Below are positions 53,096 through 61,571 of a stretch of DNA of 64,000 nucleotides, piece after piece. This stretch comes from Methylophilaceae bacterium 11. Lineage in GTDB: Bacteria > Pseudomonadota > Gammaproteobacteria > Burkholderiales > Methylophilaceae. Under the pieces are notes generated by a model, which was not told the origin of the DNA, did no database searches, and saw only the letters and a list, made by a program, of their open reading frames with translations. Position numbers and translations under genes: made by a program. The stretch spans positions 1,798,001 through 1,862,000 of the forward strand of contig JCKJ01000001.1 in assembly GCA_000525025.1 (NCBI GenBank), read 5' to 3'. Position 1 is the first letter of the stretch, and each line of letters opens with the position of its first letter.

Positions 53096-55218
53096 GCTTT
53101 TTTAATAAGCTTGGTATTAAAGCAAGGATGATGCTACTAACCGTAGTGCCAACGTTTGTGATTACACTTTTCTTGACGGCGTATTCAATCTCAAAAAGCA
53201 TCAATACACTCAATGACTCGCTGAGCGACCGAGGCCGCATTATTGCCACACAAATTGCCCCCGCCAGTGAGTACGGCGTACTTTCTGGCAACATCAACTT
53301 TTTACAGACACTGATTCAGCAAACCATCTCGCGTGAAGATGACATCATTTCGATTTTAATTACCAATACAGAAGGCGTTCGATTAGCCGTTAGCGGACAG
53401 ATCCCGTATCAAATCAAGCCCAATGTCAGCAATGACTTATCGATTAAAGAGATAAATCAAGCCGAATACATTGTGTCTAACGCGCCGGTGATTCGTAATG
53501 TGGTGGAAATTGACGACTTCTACGATGGCACCAATAACATGTTGGAAGCGAATAAACGTGCAGAGGTTGTTGGTCAGGTCTATGTGGCATTGAGCAAAGA
53601 CCGCATTAAAGCCACCAAAAAATCCATGATTTGGAAAAGTTTGCTGTTAGGTCTCATTGGGTTTCTGACCAGCAGCATTTTGGCTTACCGTTTGGGGCGC
53701 AGTATTACCAACCCTATTATTTCGATGGCGGAATCTGTGAAGAACTTAGGTGCCGGGCATCTAAATTTACGTGTGGACGAAGATGCCGCGGGCGAGATTA
53801 AAACCTTGCAGCTTGGGCTCAACACCATGGCCAACCATATTCAAATGGCGCATGACAGCTTGCAAGACCGCGTACACGATGCAACACGCATGTTGCGCCA
53901 TCAGGCACAGCATGATGCGCTGACTGGACTGGTCAACCGACAAGAGTTTGAGCGCCGCCTGAATGTGGCTTTGAACGATGTCAAAATCAGCAATGCGCAG
54001 CATATTTTCTGCTATATGGATTTGGACCAATTCAAGGTAGTGAATGACACCTGTGGACACCGTGCCGGTGATGAATTGTTGCGACAAATTAGCCTGATAT
54101 TAAGCCAGCGCGTGCGTGAAGAGGATACCTTTGCCCGCCTAGGTGGTGATGAATTTGGCCTATTACTCACCAATTGTGATGTGCAAAATGCCCTGCTGAT
54201 TGCAGAAGAAATGCGCTCCATGGTGGAAGATTTCCGCTTTGTGCATGATAACCGCATGTTTAAAATTGGCGTGAGCATCGGCATGGTCGAAATCACATCC
54301 GAGATGCAAGATTTGGGTGACATTACCAGCTATGCCGATGCCGCCTGCTATGCAGCCAAAGACAATGGCCGTAATCAGATTCACCTGTTTAGACACCATG
54401 ATGATGATTTGGCGAGACGCCATGTGGAAATGGAATGGGTATCGCGCATTAACTCCGCGATGGATGAGAACCGCTTCTGCCTCTATTGCCAGCCTATCTT
54501 GCCGTTGCAGGATGACAATAACAATATCTTTTATGAGATCTTAATTCGTAAGATTGATGTCGACGGCACCATTATTTTGCCGATGGCGTTTATCCCATCG
54601 GCCGAGCGTTATCACTTGATGTCTAAAATCGACCGTTGGGTCATCAACAAGACGTTCTCTATTTACCATCAACTTATTAATACCAATGAGCAACATGACT
54701 TCTTACTGACCATCAACTTATCCGGCATGTCACTCAGCGATAAGGGTTTGCTTGGGTTTATCAAAGACCAGTTTGAGCTATACCAAGTACCGCATACTAA
54801 AATTTGTTTCGAGATCACAGAGACCTCAGCCATTATTAACTTAACCAACACCATTACATTGATGCAAGAATTGAAAGCCATCGGTTGTAAATTCTTATTA
54901 GATGACTTTGGTAGCGGCATGTCATCATTTGCTTATCTTAAAAATCTACCGGTAGACTTCTTAAAAATGGACGGTGGCTTTGTCAAAGACATTACCCGTA
55001 ATGACATTGATTTGGCCATGGCCAAATCTATTCAAAGCATTGCTGAGGCGATGAAAATCAAAACCATTGCCGAGTTTGTGGAGGATGCAGAGACCATGAA
55101 GTTACTGAAGAAAATGGGCGTCGATTATGGTCAAGGGTTTTACTTAAGTAGCCCTATGCCAATTGAAGCAGCACTTGGCAACTTTAGGCAACTTAGCTTA
55201 TTGCAACAGTCTCAATAG
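53092..55218 (+). CDS. Membrane GGDEF-EAL c-di-GMP enzyme with periplasmic sCache/DUF2222-like sensor
   Basis: The 708-residue protein has a membrane helix, a periplasmic domain (residues about 35-180, with RGRIIATQIAPASEYGVLSG as in BarA), a second helix and HAMP linker (RSITNPIISMAESVKNLG). The GGDEF domain is intact and keeps an inhibitory site (REEDTFARLGGDEF). The EAL domain has EIL in place of EAL (FYEILIRK), but keeps NLS, EITETSAI, LLDDFGSGMSSF, FLKMDGGF and TIAEFVED, so it is probably catalytic. It overlaps the binding-protein gene by four bases. Confidence 0.92.
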   Translation: MSFFNKLGIKARMMLLTVVPTFVITLFLTAYSISKSINTLNDSLSDRGRIIATQIAPASEYGVLSGNINFLQTLIQQTISREDDIISILITNTEGVRLAVSGQIPYQIKPNVSNDLSIKEINQAEYIVSNAPVIRNVVEIDDFYDGTNNMLEANKRAEVVGQVYVALSKDRIKATKKSMIWKSLLLGLIGFLTSSILAYRLGRSITNPIISMAESVKNLGAGHLNLRVDEDAAGEIKTLQLGLNTMANHIQMAHDSLQDRVHDATRMLRHQAQHDALTGLVNRQEFERRLNVALNDVKISNAQHIFCYMDLDQFKVVNDTCGHRAGDELLRQISLILSQRVREEDTFARLGGDEFGLLLTNCDVQNALLIAEEMRSMVEDFRFVHDNRMFKIGVSIGMVEITSEMQDLGDITSYADAACYAAKDNGRNQIHLFRHHDDDLARRHVEMEWVSRINSAMDENRFCLYCQPILPLQDDNNNIFYEILIRKIDVDGTIILPMAFIPSAERYHLMSKIDRWVINKTFSIYHQLINTNEQHDFLLTINLSGMSLSDKGLLGFIKDQFELYQVPHTKICFEITETSAIINLTNTITLMQELKAIGCKFLLDDFGSGMSSFAYLKNLPVDFLKMDGGFVKDITRNDIDLAMAKSIQSIAEAMKIKTIAEFVEDAETMKLLKKMGVDYGQGFYLSSPMPIEAALGNFRQLSLLQQSQ

Positions 55219-55241
55219 CTGGCTAACTGATACATTCCAAT

Positions 55242-55272
55242 AAAAAAGCCGTACTTTGCAGTACGGCTTTTT
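55242..55272. terminator. Bidirectional terminator after the GGDEF-EAL unit
   Basis: AAGCCGTACT (55246-55255) and AGTACGGCTT (55260-55269) form a perfect 10-bp stem with loop TTGC, flanked by A6 and a T-run. It serves the plus-strand signalling unit and the convergent glycine-zipper gene. Confidence 0.94.
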
Positions 55273-55284
55273 GTTTCAAGCTGA

Positions 55285-55905
55285 TTACCAGTATTGGCGA
55301 TCACGCTGTTTACCACGTCCACGGCCAGGATGGTTGTCGTCATCCCATCTTGAGGGCTTGTACACCACCTCGGTCACGTAGCCACTTGGTCTTACCGCAA
55401 CATTGACCGGGATAAAACGGCCAGGATCACGTTCTGTGACAGTCGTATATTGGCGACCATTGTATTCATAATTCACCAAATAGCCTGTAGTCACAGATTG
55501 CCAGTTATCGACAGTCACGCAACGCTCAACTGGTCTCGTTTCCACACGCTCGCGGCCATATCCAGCATCACGGTTATCATAACGGTCACCTACAACCGCA
55601 CCTAAACCGGCACCTACCGCTGCAGTCGCAATACGTCCGTTACCGCCACCAAAGCGGCTACCGATTAAACCACCGGCAATACCACCCACAATGGCACCTG
55701 CATTAGAACGGCGCGGTGCTTCATAGTAGCTCTCACGCACATATTCGGTACGGCACTCTTGACGTGGACTATTCACGCGTTCAATTTGTGGTGTCACTGA
55801 GAGTACACGTGCACGGTCTTCATATTCGTGGTCAGCTAACGCTGGCAACGAAACAGACGTTGCTAATAAACCTAACCAAATACTGTGATGCATTTTAACG
55901 CTCAT
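55285..55905 (-). CDS. Glycine-zipper 2TM outer-membrane-type protein
   Basis: The 206-residue protein has a signal peptide (HHSIWLGLLATSVSLPALA), a glycine-zipper stretch (NAGAIVGGIAGGLIGSRFGG, followed by ATAAVGAGLGAVVGD), a Cys-containing region (PVERCVTVDN) and an Arg/Asp-rich C-terminus. This is the Rickettsia 17-kDa antigen-like fold of cell-envelope proteins; there is no lipobox. The start at 55905 is supported by AGAGGAGA upstream. The function is unknown; structural or envelope stress roles are common in the family. Confidence 0.88.
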   Translation of the reverse strand: MSVKMHHSIWLGLLATSVSLPALADHEYEDRARVLSVTPQIERVNSPRQECRTEYVRESYYEAPRRSNAGAIVGGIAGGLIGSRFGGGNGRIATAAVGAGLGAVVGDRYDNRDAGYGRERVETRPVERCVTVDNWQSVTTGYLVNYEYNGRQYTTVTERDPGRFIPVNVAVRPSGYVTEVVYKPSRWDDDNHPGRGRGKQRDRQYW

Positions 55906-56001
55906 TTCATTCTCCTCTGAGTATTCTGCTTTATTGGGCAGATAAGCACATAACGAGTTGACCATGGCCGTTGACGACAAGTAATTGTTAATAACTTGTA
56001 T

Positions 56002-56018
56002 CTCATGAAAATCATGAG
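56002..56018. promoter_or_regulatory. Inverted repeat in the divergent glycine-zipper/pentapeptide promoter region
   Basis: CTCATGA (56002-56008) and TCATGAG (56012-56018) are exact inverted repeats with a 3-base spacer, lying between two divergent genes. A candidate operator acting on either gene; the regulator is unknown. Confidence 0.4.
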
Positions 56019-56134
56019 CAAATCAAATGGTGTTTAAATTGGCTATGTGACTTTAGTTACTGTAAGGAATGCGTACCCGCCTATACTAGCTGACATCTGC
56101 TGACACAAGCAGCTCATTACTATTGGGGGCTATC

Positions 56135-57163
56135 ATGAAATCATTCAGTTACTTTATTACCATCACAGGCCTACTTTTCTCATCGTTGGTTTACGCTGGC
56201 GAGCTTGACAACAACTGCACCACGGGGCTATCGACTGGCGCCATGATGAAAACCAATTGCGAGGTCAATGCGCTATACCAAGGTAAAACCTATTGTTTTA
56301 GCAGTACTGCTGCCAAAGAAACTTTTTTGACGAACCCTGACATGGTGATTGAAAAGGCAACCGCCTTTTATGCAAAAAACGCAGAACCAGAGCGCGAGAA
56401 AATCACGCAAGAAGCAGCGCTTACACAAATTGCCAGCAAACAATGTGATTTAAGCAATAAAGATGCAGGCTACTTAATTTTTAACGGCATGGATTTACGT
56501 CACTGCAATATGCAAAACGTCAGTTTTTTTGGTGCTGAACTCAAAGGCGCCAATTTAAGTGGGGCCAATTTATCTGGCGCCTACCTTAATTTGGCGCGCT
56601 TAGAAAACGCCAACTTTACCGGTGCCAATTTAAGCAATGCCATTATCTTTCAAGCCATATTTAGTAAAACCAATTTTAGTCAGGCCAATTTAAGTAATGC
56701 CAGAATGATAGGCACCTTAGGCAATGTGGATATGCATGAAGCTAACATTAGCAAAGGTCGCTTTGGCCTAGACATGGGAAACCAACCGATGGGACAAATG
56801 AAGTTTGACTCTGTGGGCGGCAACTTTGCTGGTGCTAATTTTGAAGGGGCCGATTTGAATATTGCAGCCTTTGCTTTTGGCGATTTGCGTGGCGCCAATT
56901 TGCGCAATACTAATCTTTATCGTGGTGATTTAAATAAAGCGGATCTAACAGGTGCGGATCTTACCGGCGCTAACTTAACCGATGCCGAAGTAGATGGTGC
57001 TATTTTTAAAGACGTCAAAGGCTTAGCGACTGTGAAAGGCTTTGACACCACCAAAGGCAAATGTATTGATTGTAAAGTGACGCTATCAGAGAGCGAAGCG
57101 CCTGCGGTATCTAAAACAGCGCAACTACAAGCACAAGCTTGCGTGATGCAAATACAACATTAA
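56135..57163 (+). CDS. Secreted YHS-like / pentapeptide-repeat protein
   Basis: The 342-residue protein has a signal peptide (ITGLLFSSLVYA, cleavage near residue 21), then a YHS-like module (residues about 42-70: CEVNALYQGKTYCFSSTAAK, then ETFLTNPDM) and a long right-handed pentapeptide-repeat domain from about residue 125 to 285, with runs such as GANLSGANLSGAYLNLARLE and ADLTGADLTGANLTDAE. The YHS fold often binds metals, but the usual cysteine pattern is incomplete. The ATG at 56135 is used; TTG four codons earlier would be possible. Its end overlaps the Crp/Fnr gene tail by four bases. Confidence 0.82.
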   Translation: MKSFSYFITITGLLFSSLVYAGELDNNCTTGLSTGAMMKTNCEVNALYQGKTYCFSSTAAKETFLTNPDMVIEKATAFYAKNAEPEREKITQEAALTQIASKQCDLSNKDAGYLIFNGMDLRHCNMQNVSFFGAELKGANLSGANLSGAYLNLARLENANFTGANLSNAIIFQAIFSKTNFSQANLSNARMIGTLGNVDMHEANISKGRFGLDMGNQPMGQMKFDSVGGNFAGANFEGADLNIAAFAFGDLRGANLRNTNLYRGDLNKADLTGADLTGANLTDAEVDGAIFKDVKGLATVKGFDTTKGKCIDCKVTLSESEAPAVSKTAQLQAQACVMQIQH

Positions 57164-57828
57164 TGATTGGCCATATTCAATAACTGCGCGCGGTCTTGGA
57201 TATTGACCTGACCGCGCCCCATGGCCACCCAACCTTTTTGCTCAAACCGTTTTAATTGTCGGCTGACCACTTCACGCGCGGTGCCTAACTCATCTGCAAT
57301 TTGCTGATGGGTGCGCGATACATTATTGTTGCCTGCATCTAATAATAGCTTAGCCAAACGTGCATCCAAGGTATGAAATGCGACCTCATCCAACAATACG
57401 ATTAAATCACTGATGAGCGCACCATAATTGGTCATCACAAATGTTCGAAACACTCTAGAGTCAATCATAAGCTGGTTAAACGCAGGCGCTGGAATAACAA
57501 CATCACGAATCGCTTCTTCGACCACGGTAGATGCCGGATAATTGCTGTTCCCCAGTAAACAGGTAGTGGTTATGACGCAGGTTTCGCCGGCATTGACGCG
57601 GTATAGCAAGATCTCGCGCCCGCTAGACGACATTTTGAACACACGGGATTGCCCAGCCAAGCGCATGACATAAGCACCACACGCCCCGCCTTCACGATAA
57701 CCCACCGTACCAATCGGCGCTTCTACGATACGCGCATATTGAGCCAATAGCGCCTTTGCTGGAGACTCTAATGCCTCCAAGTCCGGGAACATCGTTAACC
57801 ACTCAAGCGAAATTGGTGCGTTTTGCAT
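57160..57828 (-). CDS. Crp/Fnr family transcriptional regulator
   Basis: The 222-residue protein has an N-terminal cyclic-nucleotide-like sensor domain (GACGAYVMRLAGQSRVFKMS, SSGREILLYRVNAGETCV) and a C-terminal winged helix (SRTHQQIADELGTAREVVSR, then QLKRFEQKGWV). It lacks the N-terminal four-cysteine cluster of FNR; only scattered cysteines (near residues 50, 84 and 90) are visible. The gene lies after the persulfide dioxygenase in the same direction, so sulfide or redox sensing is a plausible role (inference). Confidence 0.9.
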   Translation of the reverse strand: MQNAPISLEWLTMFPDLEALESPAKALLAQYARIVEAPIGTVGYREGGACGAYVMRLAGQSRVFKMSSSGREILLYRVNAGETCVITTTCLLGNSNYPASTVVEEAIRDVVIPAPAFNQLMIDSRVFRTFVMTNYGALISDLIVLLDEVAFHTLDARLAKLLLDAGNNNVSRTHQQIADELGTAREVVSRQLKRFEQKGWVAMGRGQVNIQDRAQLLNMANH

Positions 57829-57874
57829 CGTTGTCTCCTATGATTGACGTGCATTGTAACGCTAATGATTCAGC

Positions 57875-57899
57875 TTGTGCACTCATACTGTGCGCACAA
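57875..57899. promoter_or_regulatory. 25-bp imperfect palindrome upstream of the Crp/Fnr gene
   Basis: TTGTGC (57875-57880) pairs with GCACAA (57894-57899), and further inner pairs CTCA-type positions extend the dyad, with three mismatched positions. It lies between the persulfide dioxygenase stop and the Crp/Fnr start, a natural place for autoregulation; it is not a canonical TGTGA-N6-TCACA site. Confidence 0.4.
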
Positions 57900-57906
57900 A
57901 CGAAGC

Positions 57907-58608
57907 TTACCCCTGCAGCAGAGTATCCTCATCTACGCCACATTTGCGATTAGCCGGTACGGCAATATCAATCATCTTTGGTTTTGGCAAATTAAGCTGT
58001 TGCATCAGTGCAATAAATGCCTCTCGCGTTTTGCCAGACAAACGAGGATTAATCGCTTTCTCTTGCGCGATGCAACTCACCCACCTACCTTGATAATCAT
58101 GCGCCGGATACACCAAAGTCTCATCAGGTAGTATGAATAAGCGCTGTGTAATGCTGTCGTACAGTGTACCGGCATCCCCACCTTGAAAATCGGTACGGCC
58201 ACAGCCATTAATCAACAGCGCATCTCCAGTAAATACTTTGTCTTGCCATACATAAGAGACGCTACCAGGGGTGTGACCAGGGGTCGCTATTACTTTGACA
58301 GATTGCTGCCCCAACTTAAGTACGTCGCCATCATTGAGTTGCAAATCTGCACTGGTGGCACCACATTGTTGGCTGACCGCGGTTTGAATGCCGAAGCGTT
58401 GACGCAGTTTGCCACTAGCGGTGACATGGTCCGCATGTACATGGGTTTCCAAAGCGTACTTCAACGTCACGCTTAACTCTTCTAACAGCGCAACATACAC
58501 CTCCATCTGACAATCGACCGGATCAATCAATGCCGCTTCTTTTGTTTGGTCATCCACAATCAGATAGGTAAATGTAGAAGACTCTCTATCCAACAATTGC
58601 TTAAACAT
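57907..58608 (-). CDS. Persulfide dioxygenase (ETHE1-like MBL-fold)
   Basis: The 233-residue metallo-beta-lactamase-fold enzyme probably oxidises glutathione persulfide to sulfite. Iron or zinc ligands are seen in LETHVHADHVTAS (HxHxDH), ATPGHTPGSVSYVW and VFTGDALLINGCGRTDFQGG, and the last His in VYPAHDYQGR. The start MFKQLLDRESSTFTYL at 58608 follows CGGAGTG. It is divergent from the BigR-type repressor, and an AT-rich dyad lies between. Length is close to bacterial ETHE1-type enzymes; other MBL hydrolases such as glyoxalase II are less consistent with the neighbours. Confidence 0.89.
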   Translation of the reverse strand: MFKQLLDRESSTFTYLIVDDQTKEAALIDPVDCQMEVYVALLEELSVTLKYALETHVHADHVTASGKLRQRFGIQTAVSQQCGATSADLQLNDGDVLKLGQQSVKVIATPGHTPGSVSYVWQDKVFTGDALLINGCGRTDFQGGDAGTLYDSITQRLFILPDETLVYPAHDYQGRWVSCIAQEKAINPRLSGKTREAFIALMQQLNLPKPKMIDIAVPANRKCGVDEDTLLQG

Positions 58609-58636
58609 ATACACTCCGATTAAAATATTGAAAAAC

Positions 58637-58656
58637 ATTATATATTAAAATATAAT
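58637..58656. promoter_or_regulatory. Candidate BigR/SqrR operator
   Basis: ATTATAT (58637-58643) and ATATAAT (58650-58656) are exact inverted repeats with a 6-base AT-only spacer, in the 63-base divergent space between the persulfide dioxygenase and the ArsR gene. AT-rich dyads of this kind are typical BigR-type sites, so both promoters could be repressed. Confidence 0.6.
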
Positions 58657-58671
58657 ATAAAAATATTAACC

Positions 58672-59007
58672 ATGACGATAACTATTACACAATCTAATAT
58701 TAACTTTGACGAACTCCGTGCTTCGGCCGACAAAGCCTGCAACTTGATGCGCGCCATGGCCAACACGGATAGACTGATGTTGCTTTGTCAGCTCTCGCTA
58801 GGTGAAAAATCCGTGGGTGAATTAGAAAGTATGTTAGGCATACACCAGCCCACGCTCTCCCAACAGCTTACAGTATTAAGAGAGGCTGGTTTGGTGACCA
58901 CACGGCGCGAAGGAAAAAGCATTATTTACAGCATCTCTAGCAAAGCCGCCATGGCGGTCATGCAAGTATTGCACCAGCAGATCTGTACACAATATACCAA
59001 CCCTTAA
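58672..59007 (+). CDS. bigR: ArsR family persulfide-sensing repressor (BigR/SqrR type)
   Basis: The 111-residue winged-helix repressor has a recognition helix in LGIHQPTLSQQLTVLREAG and wing TTRREGKSIIYSI. Two cysteines at 39 (LMLLCQLSL) and 105 (HQQICTQY) are 66 residues apart, the same separation as the persulfide-sensing pair C41/C107 of SqrR. This supports a sulfide or persulfide sensor that derepresses the neighbouring genes. It is the first gene of the plus-strand half of the cluster. Confidence 0.88.
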   Translation: MTITITQSNINFDELRASADKACNLMRAMANTDRLMLLCQLSLGEKSVGELESMLGIHQPTLSQQLTVLREAGLVTTRREGKSIIYSISSKAAMAVMQVLHQQICTQYTNP

Positions 59008-59027
59008 CGATTGAAGGAACACGCGTT

Positions 59028-59471
59028 ATGGCACTTAGCATCACAAAAATCTCTGATGATTACAGTACGGCACCGCAAATTAGTCCGAGCGATGTTGCAG
59101 AAATCGCACAATTAGGGTTTAAGACCATCATTAATAATCGCCCGGATTTAGAAGGTGGCGCAGACCAGCCCAGCAGCGATGCGATTGCCGAAGCTGCAAA
59201 ACAGCAAGGCATTCATTACGTCTATATTCCGGTGATGCCTAATCAAATTCAAGCGAGTCAAGTGGATGCTTTCAGTGCAGCGCTATCCGTCTCAGCAAAA
59301 CCAGTACTCGGTTTTTGCCGCACAGGCAATCGTGCATCTCAGATGTATACGCGCGCCATGGCCCAACGCAATACCCAAACAAACACGCCATTTCAGGCCA
59401 TGTGTGCTTGGATAAAAAGCAAATGTTTGATTACCCGCTTTGTACGCTGGGTAAAAGCCAAGCACGCATAG
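59028..59471 (+). CDS. DUF442 phosphatase-like sulfurtransferase (TIGR01244/Blh N-domain)
   Basis: The 147-residue protein has the DUF442 fold, related to dual-specificity phosphatases, with the P-loop-like active site GFCRTGNRASQM (Cys about 104, Arg about 110) and KTIINNRPDLEGGADQPSS near the start. In BigR-controlled operons this domain is fused to the MBL domain as Blh; here it is a separate gene. It is probably a rhodanese-like or phosphatase-like partner in persulfide handling. It lies 20 bases after bigR and 40 bases before the SQR gene. Confidence 0.87.
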   Translation: MALSITKISDDYSTAPQISPSDVAEIAQLGFKTIINNRPDLEGGADQPSSDAIAEAAKQQGIHYVYIPVMPNQIQASQVDAFSAALSVSAKPVLGFCRTGNRASQMYTRAMAQRNTQTNTPFQAMCAWIKSKCLITRFVRWVKAKHA

Positions 59472-59511
59472 CATCACCGTCATTTTATAATTATTAGAAA
59501 GCCCAAAAAAA

Positions 59512-60744
59512 ATGGACGCACAAACGAATACTTTTGAAGTTGTGATTGTTGGCGGCGGCTCTGCCGGTTGTGGCGTCGCGGCCAGTCTATTAAAGCGCGA
59601 CCCCTCGCTCTCGATTGCTATTATTGAACCGTCCACACAACATTACTACCAGCCAGCTTGGACATTGGTAGGCGCTGGTGAATTTGAAGCCAACAAAACA
59701 GTACGTGATATGGCAGATTGCATCCCTAGTGGCGTGACTTGGTTAAAAGCAGCGGCCACGACGTTTGACCCAGCTAACCACCAAGTCCATACAGATCACT
59801 TAGGCGCTGTGACGTATCAGTACCTGATTGTATGCCCGGGCCTCACCCTGAATTGGGATGCGATTAAAGGCTTGAAAGAGTCTTTGGGCATGTATGGCGT
59901 CACATCCAATTACCGTTACGATTTAGCGCCATACACTTGGGAGCTTGTGAAAAAATTTCACTCTGGCACCGCCATCTTCACTCAGCCTGCCATGCCGATT
60001 AAATGCGCTGGCGCACCACAAAAAGCCATGTATTTATCTTGCTCACACTGGGAGCACAGAGGCTTGTTGAGCGGTATCAATGTAGACTTTCATAATGCAG
60101 GTGGCGTGCTATTTGGCGTAAAAGACTACGTTGAACCACTCATGCAGTATGTGCGACGCTATGGCGCGCATCTTAATTTCAATAGCACATTGATTGAGGT
60201 CGATGGCCCGAAAAAAACAGCCGTGTTTCAAATCAAAGATGCAGATGGCAACACGACTATCCAGAGCAAGAGATTTGATATGTTGCATGTAGTGCCGCCA
60301 CAAACAGCGCCCGCATTCATTAAAGCAAGCCCGCTTGCCAATGCAGATGGCTGGGTCGAAGTCGATCAGCACACTTTGCAACATGTACGCTTCCCCAATA
60401 TTTTTGGGCTGGGTGACGCAACCTCTACCCCCAATGCCAAAACACTGGCTGCGGTGCGTAAACAAGTAGTAATCGTGGCTGAAAACCTTTTAGCGCTTAA
60501 AGCTGGGCAAGCAATGCCTTCACGCTACGATGGCTATGGCTCTTGTCCGCTGACTGTAGAAAAAGGCAAAATCATTCTGGCGGAATTTGGCTATGGCGGC
60601 AAACTGGTGCCCACCTTTAATTGGGATTCCACCAAGCCGAGATGGTCTGCATGGATATTGAAAAAATATATTCTACCTACAGTGTATTGGCGCTTAATGC
60701 TCAAAGGGCGAGAGTGGCTTGCCCGTTGCGGCGCCTGCGGCTAA
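59512..60744 (+). CDS. sqr: Sulfide:quinone oxidoreductase
   Basis: The 410-residue flavoprotein oxidises sulfide to polysulfide or persulfide and reduces quinone at the membrane. The N-terminal FAD site is EVVIVGGGSAGCGVAASLLK. The redox cysteine region contains IKCAGAPQKAMYLSC. FPNIFGLGDATSTPNAKT is the second FAD motif. HYYQPAWTLVGAG matches SQR. The C-terminal tail ends RCGACG with cysteines typical of type I/II SQR variants. It follows the DUF442 gene and precedes the TauE/SafE gene. Confidence 0.93.
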   Translation: MDAQTNTFEVVIVGGGSAGCGVAASLLKRDPSLSIAIIEPSTQHYYQPAWTLVGAGEFEANKTVRDMADCIPSGVTWLKAAATTFDPANHQVHTDHLGAVTYQYLIVCPGLTLNWDAIKGLKESLGMYGVTSNYRYDLAPYTWELVKKFHSGTAIFTQPAMPIKCAGAPQKAMYLSCSHWEHRGLLSGINVDFHNAGGVLFGVKDYVEPLMQYVRRYGAHLNFNSTLIEVDGPKKTAVFQIKDADGNTTIQSKRFDMLHVVPPQTAPAFIKASPLANADGWVEVDQHTLQHVRFPNIFGLGDATSTPNAKTLAAVRKQVVIVAENLLALKAGQAMPSRYDGYGSCPLTVEKGKIILAEFGYGGKLVPTFNWDSTKPRWSAWILKKYILPTVYWRLMLKGREWLARCGACG

Positions 60745-60750
60745 CCCGTT

Positions 60751-61563
60751 TTGATATCAGAAATTAGCTTAATCAGCGCCGGTTTAGGCGCACTGGTCGG
60801 ATGCATCTTGGCCCTCACAGGCGCAGGAGGCGCGATATTAGCGATTCCATTACTTGCGTTTAGCTTAGGGCTTAACTTACAACAAGCTGCGCCCATTGCT
60901 TTACTCGCCATCTTCACCGCCGCATCTATTGGTACTTTACAAGGGTTAAGCCAAGGCTTAGTAAGGTATAAAACAGCATTGCTGATCGCATTGCTCGGTA
61001 TCATTTGCGCGCCGTTAGGTGTGATGTTGGCCCATTGGTTACCACTCCCTTTGCTCAGTGGGCTGTTTGCAGGGATACTGATTAGCGTTGCACTGCGTAG
61101 TTGGCAATACGCAAAATTTGAGCAAATCGATAATAAAGATACGCCACCGCCTGCATGCACCATCAACCCAACCACATCTAGGTTATTCTGGACAGCACGC
61201 TGCACTTGGCGACTGCTGTCTACCGGCGCATTGGCAGGACTATTATCAGGATTGCTTGGGGTAGGCGGCGGATTTGTGATTGTGCCTAGCTTGCAGCGCG
61301 CCAGCAATTTCAAACCTCAGGTGATTGTCGCGACGACGCTAGCCGCCATCGCGATAATTACAGCCAGCAGCTTGGCTTTGCATGGCGTTAAGTCAACTAT
61401 CCATTGGCAGATAGCCCTTCCATTCACATTCAGTGCAACGATAGTTATGCTTGCACTAGGTACATTCAGTGAAAAAACCCCCAACGCTATCCGCCAAAAA
61501 GGGTTTGCAATACTGTGTATCGTTGCAGCGTTTTACTTGGCGGCCAATGCGGTTATTCTTTGA
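60751..61563 (+). CDS. TauE/SafE family sulfite/anion exporter
   Basis: The 270-residue inner-membrane protein has about eight hydrophobic segments and two internal repeats: ALVGCILALTGAGGAILAIP and LAGLLSGLLGVGGGFVIVPS, typical of TSUP proteins. Members export sulfite, thiosulfate or organosulfonates. The start is TTG at 60751 (seven bases after the sqr stop); no ATG gives the first repeat. Its place at the end of the sulfide cluster suggests export of sulfite or thiosulfate (inference). Confidence 0.89.
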   Translation: MISEISLISAGLGALVGCILALTGAGGAILAIPLLAFSLGLNLQQAAPIALLAIFTAASIGTLQGLSQGLVRYKTALLIALLGIICAPLGVMLAHWLPLPLLSGLFAGILISVALRSWQYAKFEQIDNKDTPPPACTINPTTSRLFWTARCTWRLLSTGALAGLLSGLLGVGGGFVIVPSLQRASNFKPQVIVATTLAAIAIITASSLALHGVKSTIHWQIALPFTFSATIVMLALGTFSEKTPNAIRQKGFAILCIVAAFYLAANAVIL

Positions 61564-61571
61564 AAAAGTGT

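Noticed and set aside
53092-55218. Inactive EAL domain because the motif reads EIL
   Set aside because: EIL occurs in functional phosphodiesterases and the other catalytic residues are intact.
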